Source: Hydrogenophaga sp. (GTDB lineage: Bacteria > Pseudomonadota > Gammaproteobacteria > Burkholderiales > Burkholderiaceae_C). Taken from it: a stretch of DNA of 64,000 bases. This document shows, one piece after another, positions 23,615 to 31,459 of the stretch. The stretch covers positions 496,001-560,000 of the forward strand of contig NZ_JADMJO010000003.1 in NCBI RefSeq assembly GCF_018780385.1. Reading direction: 5' to 3'. Position 1 is the stretch's first letter. Every line of letters begins with the position of its first letter. The position numbers were made by a program, and so were the translations under genes. The notes below the pieces were generated by a model, which saw only the letters and a list, made by a program, of their open reading frames with translations, searched no databases and was not told the DNA's origin.

Positions 23615-24883
23615 ATGAAATCGGGCCTGAACTTTCTGGTGGCGGCCAAACGCTGCGAAATCGCCGAGCTGCAGCAGCTCGCGCTCACCAGTGCGTTGGT
23701 GAATGTGACCGGGCGTCTGGTGCATGCCCTGCAGCGCGAGCGAGGCCTGTCCAACCTGTTTCTCGGCTCACAGGGCCATCAGTTTGGCGAGATGCGCACG
23801 AACCAGATCAGGGAATCCCGGCAGATTGAAACTGAACTGCGCGCCTGCTTTGACGAGCTGGACACCGAGTCGGCCCTGGTGGGCAACGGCGCTCGCCTGT
23901 TCAGTCGCATCGCCTACGTGCTGCACGGGCTGGATGCGCTCGACGGTTTGCGCTCGTGCGTGCAGGCGCTGCAATGGACGACCCAGCAGGCCACCGAAGC
24001 CTATGTGCGGCTGATCTCGGGCCTGCTGGCCGTGGTGTTCGAAGCGGCGGACACCGCCAGCGATCCCGAGATCTCACGCTTGCTGGTGGCCTTGTTCAAC
24101 TTCATGCAAGGCAAGGAGTTCGCCGGCCAGGAGCGTGCGGCCGGGTCGGCGCTGTTCGCCGGGGGGCGCGCCGAGGCGGGCGACCAGCAGCGTCTGCTGC
24201 ACCTGATCGAGTCGCAGGAACGCTGCCTGGAGGTGTTCATCGAGTTTTCGAAAGCCCAGGCGGTGGAGCTGTGGCATGCCACCCAGGCCAGCGCCACACT
24301 GGCCGAGCTGGAACGGCTGCGCCGCGTGCTGTGCACCGCCGCCCACGGCTCACCGCTCAATGCCCAGATGAGCCAGGCGTGGTTCGACTGCTGCAGCCGG
24401 CGCATTGACCGCATGAAAACGGTGGAGGAGCGTCTGGCGCTGGACTTGTTGCAAGCCTGCGAGCAGAAGATCGTCGCGGCCCATGCCGAGCTGAACAGTT
24501 TTCACGCGCTGCAAACAGCCCCCGCCACCGAGGCGGACGTTCTGTCGTTCTTCCGGGCGCCGAACGCTCGGGACAGCAGCGGTTTCGGCACCGGCACCCA
24601 GAGTTACGGCCTTCACCTGGAGCGCTCGATCCTGGAACTGGTGCAGGAGCAGGCGCGGCGCCTGCAGACCATGAGCGAGGAGCTCGACACCGTGCGGGCC
24701 AGCCTCAACGAGCGCAAGCTGATCGAGCGCGCCAAGGGTCTGCTGATGGCACACCGCCACCTCAGCGAGGAAGACGCCCACAAGACCATCCGCCAGATGG
24801 CCATGAACCAGAACCGCCGGCTGATCGAGGTGGCCGAGGCCGTGCTGGCCATGGCCGACGTGCTGCCCGATCGGCAACGCTGA
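23615..24883 (+). CDS. nasR: Nitrate-responsive NIT-ANTAR transcription antiterminator, NasR-like (ORF extends upstream to 23594)
   Basis: Long helical NIT-like domain (RERGLSNLFLGS) and C-terminal ANTAR domain (ERKLIERAKGLLMAHRHLSEEDAHKTIRQMAMNQNRRLIEVAEAVL); directly upstream of nitrate transporter genes. Confidence 0.82.
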   Translation: MKSGLNFLVAAKRCEIAELQQLALTSALVNVTGRLVHALQRERGLSNLFLGSQGHQFGEMRTNQIRESRQIETELRACFDELDTESALVGNGARLFSRIAYVLHGLDALDGLRSCVQALQWTTQQATEAYVRLISGLLAVVFEAADTASDPEISRLLVALFNFMQGKEFAGQERAAGSALFAGGRAEAGDQQRLLHLIESQERCLEVFIEFSKAQAVELWHATQASATLAELERLRRVLCTAAHGSPLNAQMSQAWFDCCSRRIDRMKTVEERLALDLLQACEQKIVAAHAELNSFHALQTAPATEADVLSFFRAPNARDSSGFGTGTQSYGLHLERSILELVQEQARRLQTMSEELDTVRASLNERKLIERAKGLLMAHRHLSEEDAHKTIRQMAMNQNRRLIEVAEAVLAMADVLPDRQR

Positions 24884-24905
24884 GCGCACGGCGTGTTGCT
24901 GCAGC

Positions 24906-24920
24906 GCACAAATACCGTGC
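24906..24920 (+). promoter_or_regulatory. Candidate NtrC-type binding site GCAC-N7-GTGC
   Basis: GCACAAATACCGTGC, ~150 bp upstream of the sigma54-like promoter of nrtA. Confidence 0.4.
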
Positions 24921-25060
24921 CAAGGCAGCATCGCGCACCAGATTGAGGCGCGCTGCGACCATGGCCAGACCGCCGTCTGGCCTCTGAGGCGACGGCGATC
25001 CTGTCGATTTCTGTTTTGAAATCAAGCCTCTTGCAACCGCTTCCCGGGTCGACCCTGATG

Positions 25061-25077
25061 CTGGCACACAAACTGCT
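25061..25077 (+). promoter_or_regulatory. Sigma54-type promoter of the nrtABC operon
   Basis: CTGGCACACAAACTGCT: GG-N10-GC spacing, close to YTGGCACRNNNNTTGCW. Confidence 0.65.
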
Positions 25078-25090
25078 GTAAGCAAGACAA

Positions 25091-25154
25091 AGCGATTCGA
25101 GCCAACGGCGGCCCGGGTTTCGACAGTCTCCCCGACACGAGGACAACGGCGTCC
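25091..25154 (+). ncRNA. Candidate two-hairpin ANTAR RNA element in the nrtA leader
   Basis: Hairpin 1 CGaGCC[AACGGC]GGcCCG (25098-25115) and hairpin 2 GGAC[AACGGC]GTCC (25141-25154): identical hexaloops with A1 and G4; hairpin 2 overlaps the terminator 5' arm. Confidence 0.65.
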
Positions 25155-25204
25155 ATTTCCGGCTTGCGAAGCACAGCCACGGAAATGGGCGCCGTTGTGT
25201 TTTG
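25143..25204 (+). terminator. Leader terminator/attenuator upstream of nrtA
   Basis: ACAACGGCGtCCATTTCC ... GGAAATGGgCGCCGTTGT stem of about 17 bp with one mismatch, followed by GTTTTGGGG. Confidence 0.7.
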
Positions 25205-25238
25205 GGGCACCGATTTTTTAATCAGCAAGGAGTTGGAC

Positions 25239-26537
25239 ATGAACGCAGACACCACCGGCGCAACCGTTCCCCACGCCGCGACCGACACGACCACCGACAC
25301 CGCAGCGGCTTCGCGGCGCGACTTCATCAAGAAAAGCACCGCCATCGGCGGCGCCGCCTTCTTCTCCACGCTGGGTCACAGTGGCGTGTGGGCGGCCGGC
25401 TCCGATGCTCCCGAAAAGACCGAAGTCAAGATTGGCTTCATCCCGCTGACCGACTGCGCCAGCGTGGTGATGGCCGCTGAGCTCGGCATCGACAAGAAGT
25501 ACGGCGTGAAGATCGTGCCGACCAAGGAAGCCAGTTGGGCCGGTGTGCGCGACAAACTGGTCAATGGCGAACTCGACATGGCGCACGTGCTCTACGGCCT
25601 GATCTACGGCCTGCAGCTGGGCACCGCTGGCCCCAAGAAGGACATGGCGATCCTGATGAACCTGCAGCAGAACGGCCAGGCCATCACGCTGTCGAAGAAG
25701 CTCGCCGAAAAAGGCGCTGTGGACGGCCCCTCGCTCGCCAAATTGATGGCCAGCGAGAAGCGCGAATACACCTTCGCCCAGACCTTCCCCACCGGCACCC
25801 ACGCCATGTGGCTCTACTACTGGCTGGCCGCCGCCGGCATCGATCCGATGAAGGACGCGCGCGCCATCGTGGTGCCGCCGCCGCAGATGGTGGCCAACAT
25901 GCGCGTGGGCAACATGGACGGCTTCTGCGTGGGCGAGCCCTGGAACCACCGCGCCATCATGGACGGCATCGGCATCACCGCCAACACCACCCAGGACATC
26001 TGGAAGGACCACCCCGAGAAGGTGCTGGGCACGACGGCCGACTTCGTGGCCAAGAACCCCAACACGGCGCGCGCCGTGACGGCCGCCATCCTGGAAGCCG
26101 GCAAGTGGATCGACGCCGGTCTGCAGAACAAGAACAAGATGGCCGAGACGATCGCCCAGCGCGCCTATGTGAACACCGGCGTGGACGCGATCAACCAGCG
26201 CATCCTGGGCCGCTACCAGAACGGCATGGGCAAGACCTGGGACGACCCCAACCACATGAAGTTCTTCAACGACGGCCTGGCGAACTTCCCCTACCTGAGC
26301 GACGGCATGTGGTTCCTCACGCAGCACAAGCGCTGGGGCTTGCTCAAGTCGCACCCCGACTACCTGGCCGTGGCCAAACAGGTCAACCGCATCGACATCT
26401 TCAAGCAGGCCGCAGCGGCCAGCAAGACCTCGTTGCCCAAGTCCGAAATGCGCAGCGCCAAGTTCATCGACGGCGTGGTGTGGGACGGCAAGGACCCGGC
26501 GAAATACGCCGACAGCTTCAAGATCAACGCGGCCTGA
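25239..26537 (+). CDS. nrtA: Nitrate ABC transporter substrate-binding protein (NrtA-like, Tat signal)
   Basis: Tat-like SRRDFIKKS leader; KIGFIPLTDCASVVMAAELGIDKKYGVKIVPTKEASWAGVRDKLVNGELD typical of NrtA/CmpA. Confidence 0.92.
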   Translation: MNADTTGATVPHAATDTTTDTAAASRRDFIKKSTAIGGAAFFSTLGHSGVWAAGSDAPEKTEVKIGFIPLTDCASVVMAAELGIDKKYGVKIVPTKEASWAGVRDKLVNGELDMAHVLYGLIYGLQLGTAGPKKDMAILMNLQQNGQAITLSKKLAEKGAVDGPSLAKLMASEKREYTFAQTFPTGTHAMWLYYWLAAAGIDPMKDARAIVVPPPQMVANMRVGNMDGFCVGEPWNHRAIMDGIGITANTTQDIWKDHPEKVLGTTADFVAKNPNTARAVTAAILEAGKWIDAGLQNKNKMAETIAQRAYVNTGVDAINQRILGRYQNGMGKTWDDPNHMKFFNDGLANFPYLSDGMWFLTQHKRWGLLKSHPDYLAVAKQVNRIDIFKQAAAASKTSLPKSEMRSAKFIDGVVWDGKDPAKYADSFKINAA

Positions 26538-26564
26538 TCAGGCCTGCAGCACCGGAGAAACACC

Positions 26565-27473
26565 ATGGTCAGCGCCGTCTTTCATTCGCCTCTGGAGGGG
26601 CTCGCCTCCACCAAGACCGAGCCGACGACCACCGCTGCGGCGGTGCCCCGGCCGGCGCCTGCACCGGTGGCGCAGGTCAAGCGCGGCCGGGACCTGCGCT
26701 TCCTCTGGACCAACGTCTTGCCACCCGTGCTGGGCCTGGTCTTCCTCATCGCCGTGTGGGCGGTGGTGGCTGGCACCGGTGCGAGCGGCATTCCCACACC
26801 GCTGGAGACCTGGAAACAGGCGATCGAGGTGTTCTCCGATCCGTTCTACCAGGTGGGCCCGAACGACCAGGGCGTGGGCTGGAACGTGCTCATGTCGCTG
26901 CAGCGCGTGGCCATCGGCTTCGGCCTGGCCGCAGCGGTGGGCATCCCCGCGGGCTTTGCCATCGGCCGCTTCGAGTTCTTGAGCCGCATGTTCAATCCGC
27001 TCATCAGCCTGCTGCGCCCGGTGTCCCCACTGGCCTGGCTGCCGATCGGTCTGCTGGTCTTCAAGGGCGCCAACCCGGCGGCCATCTGGACCATCTTCAT
27101 CTGCTCCATCTGGCCCATGATCATCAACACCGCGGTGGGCGTACAGCGCGTGCCGCAGGACTACATGAACGTGGCGCGGGTGCTCAATCTGAGCGAATGG
27201 AAGATCTTCACCAAGATCCTGTTCCCCGCCGTGCTGCCCTACCTGCTGACCGGCGTGCGCCTGGCGGTGGGCACGGCCTGGCTGGTGATCGTGGCCGCCG
27301 AGATGCTGACCGGCGGCGTGGGCATCGGTTTCTGGATCTGGGACGAGTGGAACAACCTCAATGTGGCCAGCATCATCATCGCGATCTTCGTGATCGGCAT
27401 CGTGGGCCTGGTGCTCGAATTCGGCCTCATCAAGCTGGCCACCCTGTTCACGTTTGAGGAAGTCAAATCATGA
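26565..27473 (+). CDS. nrtB: Nitrate ABC transporter permease
   Basis: 302 aa membrane protein, NrtB-like (VSPLAWLPIGLLVFKGANPAAIWTIFICSIWPMIINTAVGVQRVPQDYMNVARVL). Confidence 0.93.
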   Translation: MVSAVFHSPLEGLASTKTEPTTTAAAVPRPAPAPVAQVKRGRDLRFLWTNVLPPVLGLVFLIAVWAVVAGTGASGIPTPLETWKQAIEVFSDPFYQVGPNDQGVGWNVLMSLQRVAIGFGLAAAVGIPAGFAIGRFEFLSRMFNPLISLLRPVSPLAWLPIGLLVFKGANPAAIWTIFICSIWPMIINTAVGVQRVPQDYMNVARVLNLSEWKIFTKILFPAVLPYLLTGVRLAVGTAWLVIVAAEMLTGGVGIGFWIWDEWNNLNVASIIIAIFVIGIVGLVLEFGLIKLATLFTFEEVKS

Positions 27474-28276
27474 GTCATGCATCCAAATACATCGAGATTC
27501 AGGGCGTCGAACAGACCTTCAAGACCAAGAAGGGCAATTTTCCTGCGCTGCGCGACATCAACCTGGCGGTGGCCAAAGGCGAGTTCGTCACGCTGATCGG
27601 CCACTCGGGCTGCGGCAAGTCCACCTTGCTCAACCTCATCGCCGGCCTGACCGTGCCCACCAGCGGCGTGTTGATCTGCGCCGACAAGGAGATTGTCGGG
27701 CCCGGCCCAGAGCGCGCGGTGGTGTTCCAGAACCACTCACTGCTACCGTGGCTCACCTGCTTCGAAAACGTCTATCTGGCGGTCGAACGCGTGTTCTCGA
27801 CCACCGAGACCAAGGCACAGCTCAAGGCCCGCACCGAGGCCGCGCTGGCCATGGTGGGCCTCACGCCCGCCGCCCAGAAACGGCCCGGTGAAATCTCTGG
27901 CGGCATGAAGCAGCGCGTGGGCATCGCCCGCGCCCTGTCGATGGAACCCAAGGTCTTGCTGATGGACGAGCCCTTCGGCGCGCTCGACGCCCTTACCCGC
28001 GCCAAACTGCAGGACGAGCTGCTCGAGATCGTGGCGCGCACGCACAGCACAGTGGTCATGGTCACGCACGACGTGGACGAAGCCGTGCTGCTGTCCGACC
28101 GCATCGTGATGCTCACCAACGGACCGGCCGCCACCATCGGCGAAGTGCTCACCGTGGACCTGCCGCGCCCGCGCAACCGCGTGGCCCTGGCCGACGAACC
28201 GCGCTACCAGCAATGCCGCAAGGCGGTGATCGACTTCCTCTACACACGCCAGGCGCACGTCGAAAAAGTCGCCTGA
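27470..28276 (+). CDS. Nitrate ABC transporter ATP-binding protein (NrtC/NrtD type)
   Basis: GHSGCGKST Walker A, ISGGMKQRVGIARAL signature, LLMDEPFGALD Walker B. Confidence 0.93.
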   Translation: MSHASKYIEIQGVEQTFKTKKGNFPALRDINLAVAKGEFVTLIGHSGCGKSTLLNLIAGLTVPTSGVLICADKEIVGPGPERAVVFQNHSLLPWLTCFENVYLAVERVFSTTETKAQLKARTEAALAMVGLTPAAQKRPGEISGGMKQRVGIARALSMEPKVLLMDEPFGALDALTRAKLQDELLEIVARTHSTVVMVTHDVDEAVLLSDRIVMLTNGPAATIGEVLTVDLPRPRNRVALADEPRYQQCRKAVIDFLYTRQAHVEKVA

Positions 28277-28298
28277 GCCCCAAAAGGGGGCGTGACTC

Positions 28299-28315
28299 CC
28301 GGCATGGAATTTGCG
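28299..28315 (+). promoter_or_regulatory. Sigma54-type promoter of the MFS nitrate transporter gene
   Basis: CCGGCATGGAATTTGCG: GG-N10-GC. Confidence 0.5.
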
Positions 28316-28327
28316 TGGTGAAACGTC

Positions 28328-28345
28328 AAGGCTAACGACGGCCTT
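28328..28345 (+). ncRNA. Candidate ANTAR-type hexaloop hairpin in the MFS transporter leader
   Basis: AAGGCT[AACGAC]GGCCTT: 6-bp stem, hexaloop with A1 and G4. Confidence 0.5.
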
Positions 28346-28473
28346 TCAGTTGCAACAGGCTGCCGGTTCCGGCGGTCTGGTGCGCCCCATGCACCGCACC
28401 CGGCATTGCGATCCGGAGGTCTGCGGCGTGGGTTCGATCTCTTCCCCACATCCCTCTCACAAAGGTCCACGCC

Positions 28474-29688
28474 ATGGCGGGTTTCCGTACGTTCCTGAAA
28501 GCAGGCCACAGCCCCACGCTGCTGGCCTCCTTCATCTACTTCACCTACTGCTGTGGCGTCTGGGTCACCAACGGGGCCATGGCCCCGTTCATCAAGGACT
28601 CGCTCAACCTGAGTCCGGCCCAGCTCGGCGTCATGCTCTCGGTGCCGATCTTTGCGGGCGCCCTGATGCGGTTTCCGCTGGGCATCCTCGCGCAGTACAT
28701 CGGCCGCAAGAACGCCACACTGGTGGAAATGGGCGGCATCGCACTCGCGCTGCTGTTCGGCTACTTCTACGTGGAGACCTTCAACCACCTGATCGCCATG
28801 GGCGTGCTGCTGGGCATTGCCGGCGCCAGCTTCGGTGTCGCGCTCTCGCTGGGCTCGGGTTCGTTCCCGGCGCGCTACAAGGGCCTGGCCATGGGTCTGG
28901 TGGGTGCGGGCAACGTGGGCACCTCGCTGTCGGCCCTGCTGGCGCCGCAACTGGCGCAAGCCTATGGCTGGAAGGCCGTGTACGGCATCGCCGCGCTGGG
29001 CCTCATGGTGCCGGTGCTGGTGATGATCTTCCTGGCCAAGGAACCCGATGACGTGGACAAACATGCTGGCCTGCGCGAACACGTCGCCTGCCTGTTCGAG
29101 AAGGACGGCTGGGCCTTCAGCGTCATCTACGCCGTCACATTCGGCGGTTTCATCGGCCTGGCCACCTTCCTGCCGAGCTACTACTACGACCAGTTCGGCG
29201 TGAGCAAGGTGCAGGCCGGTCAGCTCACCATGCTGGCGGCCTTCATGGGCGCGGCGCTGCGCATCTTCGGCGGCTGGATCTCCGACCACTGGGGCGGCAT
29301 CAACACCTTGACGACGGTGCTCGTCATCATCTCGGTCTCGCTGCTGGCCTGCGGCCTGGCCGGTGGTTCTCTGGTGATCACCACGCTGCTGATGATGTTG
29401 TGTTTCGCGGCACTGGGCGCGGGCAACGGCGCGCTGTTCCAGCTGGTGCCCCTGCGCTGGCCGCTGTCCACCGCCGTGGCCGGCTCCATGATCGGCGAGA
29501 TCGGTGCCCTCGGTGGGGGCTTGGTGCCCAACGCCATGGGCCTGTCGCGCCAGTACGCCGGCACCTACTTCTGGGGCTTCGCGCTGTTTGCGGTGCTCGC
29601 GCTGCTGGTGTTGCTGATGATGCGCTCGATGCAGATGCGATGGACGCGCACCTGGGCAGAGAAAGGTGGCCGCGCGCGCAGCGTGTGA
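28474..29688 (+). CDS. MFS nitrate/nitrite transporter (NarK/NasA family)
   Basis: 404 aa, 12-TM MFS; nitrate-signature-like glycine-rich segments (GSGSFPARYKGLAMGLVGAGNVGTS; LGAGNGALFQLVP). Confidence 0.9.
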   Translation: MAGFRTFLKAGHSPTLLASFIYFTYCCGVWVTNGAMAPFIKDSLNLSPAQLGVMLSVPIFAGALMRFPLGILAQYIGRKNATLVEMGGIALALLFGYFYVETFNHLIAMGVLLGIAGASFGVALSLGSGSFPARYKGLAMGLVGAGNVGTSLSALLAPQLAQAYGWKAVYGIAALGLMVPVLVMIFLAKEPDDVDKHAGLREHVACLFEKDGWAFSVIYAVTFGGFIGLATFLPSYYYDQFGVSKVQAGQLTMLAAFMGAALRIFGGWISDHWGGINTLTTVLVIISVSLLACGLAGGSLVITTLLMMLCFAALGAGNGALFQLVPLRWPLSTAVAGSMIGEIGALGGGLVPNAMGLSRQYAGTYFWGFALFAVLALLVLLMMRSMQMRWTRTWAEKGGRARSV

Positions 29689-29695
29689 GATTGCC

Positions 29696-31453
29696 TTACT
29701 TCGGCAGAAACAGCAGCCAGTAGATCAACAACACATTGAACAAGGCGCTGAGACCCAGCAGCAGCTTCCACAGCATCGTCGGATCCCGCTGCAGCAGCGC
29801 CGATGCCGGCGGCATGGTCAGCGGTCGGGACGCACCGCGCTCCAGCGCCAGCAAAAACTCTTCCGCGGTCTCGAAGCGCAGCGACTGGTCGCGCGCCACG
29901 GCCTTCTGCACCACATGGTCCAGCCAGATCGGCACCTCGGGGTTGTGGCGGCTGGGCGGCGTCGGGTCGCGGTAGTAGCGGCCCACCTGGTAGGGCAGCA
30001 CCTGGCCATAGGGCAAGCGGGCGGTGAGCAACTGATAGAGCGTCACGCCCAGCGCGAAAAGATCGCTCCGGGCATCGGGCAGCTCCTTCGTCTCGGCGTC
30101 GGAGGCACCGGTTGCCTGCCGCGTGTTGTAGCCCCACTGCTCGGGGTTCACATAGCTCGGCGTGCCGGCGTGCAGCCGTCGCATGCTCTCGGGCTCGCGC
30201 CCGCTCAGGGCCACACCGAGATCGAGCACGCGCAGCACGCCGTCCTCGCCCTGGTGCAGATTGGCGGGCTTGATGTCGCGGTGAATCACACCCTGGCGGT
30301 GCATGCGGCCGAGCACCCGCAGGGTCTGCATGGCAATCTGCACCGCCTGGCCGGGCGCGAAGCGCTGTGACCGGTCCAGCATCTGCTGCAGGGTCTCGCC
30401 GCTGTGCCAGTCGTACAACAGGTAGTAGGCGCTGCGCGGCCGCTGCGTGGGCAGGCTCTGGTGCAGACACACCAGGTTGTCGGCCGCGCGCGAAGACTGC
30501 ATGCGCCGCGAGAGCCAGGCCTCGTGCGCGAGCATGGCGCGCTCGTCCTGGTCGTGCGCGCGCGCGGGGTGCAGGGTTTTGAGCGCATACAGCGTCTGCG
30601 TGGCGGGATCGCGCACCTGGTAGAGCAGGTTGATGCCGTTGTCGGCCACCGGCGCAGTGACGACGAAGCCGTCGATCAGGTCGCCCACCTTCAGGCGCGG
30701 CGCCATGGGCAGGGCGTGGGCCAGGCGGCTGGCGTCCTCCAGGTTGGGGTCGAGCAGGCCCAGCACACGCACCACCATGGCGGTGAGGTTGTCGTCGCTG
30801 CCCGCGGCCAGCGCCGCCTCCACCAACCGTTCGCAAGCGACCTGCGCTCGCACGGAAGGGTCGGCGCAGTCGGCGAGACGGCGCTCCGGCAACTTGCCAT
30901 GGACGCCGTCGGTGAGCAGCACGAAAATGTCGCCCACCTGCAGGTCGCCCTGCACATAGTCGACCACGAGGTGGTCTTCCAGGCCCACCGCGCGCAGCAG
31001 CTGGTGCCGCAGGTCGGGGTGGTTGACCACGTGGTCGTGCGTGAGGCGCAGCGTCTGGCCCTCGCGCAGCAAGTAGCAACGCGAATCGCCCACGTGGGCC
31101 AGCGTGTAGGACTGACCGCGCAGCACCAGCGCGGTGAGCGTGGTCAGGCCCATGGCGGGCTGGCGGCTTCGGTTGAGCCCGGCCAGCCAGGCGTTCTGCG
31201 CGCCGATGATGCGGTCCAGCGCCACCGTGGTGTCCCAGGTTTCGGGCGTGCTGTGGTAGTCGCGCACCAGGCTGGTCACCGTGGTCTGGGCCGCTTCCCG
31301 CCCCATGCCGCCGGTGCTCACTCCGTCGGCAATGGCCACGATGGAGCCCATGTCCTCTTGTCCCTCGGGCGGCAGCATGGCGGCGCAGAAGTCTTCGTTG
31401 TTCTCCTTGCGGCCCGCCAGACACACAAAGCCGATGTCGATGTCAAAGGCCAT
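29696..31453 (-). CDS. Bifunctional PP2C-type phosphatase / Ser-Thr protein kinase with C-terminal TM anchor
   Basis: N-terminal PP2C motifs (RKENNEDF, VAIADGVSTGGMG, HVGDSRCYLL, LLTDGVHG, GSDDNLTAMVV); kinase motifs (ALKTL, HRDIKPANL, DLG, GTPSYVNPEQ); C-terminal hydrophobic helix. Confidence 0.9.
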   Translation of the reverse strand: MAFDIDIGFVCLAGRKENNEDFCAAMLPPEGQEDMGSIVAIADGVSTGGMGREAAQTTVTSLVRDYHSTPETWDTTVALDRIIGAQNAWLAGLNRSRQPAMGLTTLTALVLRGQSYTLAHVGDSRCYLLREGQTLRLTHDHVVNHPDLRHQLLRAVGLEDHLVVDYVQGDLQVGDIFVLLTDGVHGKLPERRLADCADPSVRAQVACERLVEAALAAGSDDNLTAMVVRVLGLLDPNLEDASRLAHALPMAPRLKVGDLIDGFVVTAPVADNGINLLYQVRDPATQTLYALKTLHPARAHDQDERAMLAHEAWLSRRMQSSRAADNLVCLHQSLPTQRPRSAYYLLYDWHSGETLQQMLDRSQRFAPGQAVQIAMQTLRVLGRMHRQGVIHRDIKPANLHQGEDGVLRVLDLGVALSGREPESMRRLHAGTPSYVNPEQWGYNTRQATGASDAETKELPDARSDLFALGVTLYQLLTARLPYGQVLPYQVGRYYRDPTPPSRHNPEVPIWLDHVVQKAVARDQSLRFETAEEFLLALERGASRPLTMPPASALLQRDPTMLWKLLLGLSALFNVLLIYWLLFLPK

Positions 31454-31459
31454 GCGGCG

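Noticed and set aside
25535-27457. 640-aa frame-shifted plus-strand ORF over nrtA/nrtB
   Set aside because: Alternative frame of nrtA/nrtB; Arg/Gly/His-rich junk translation
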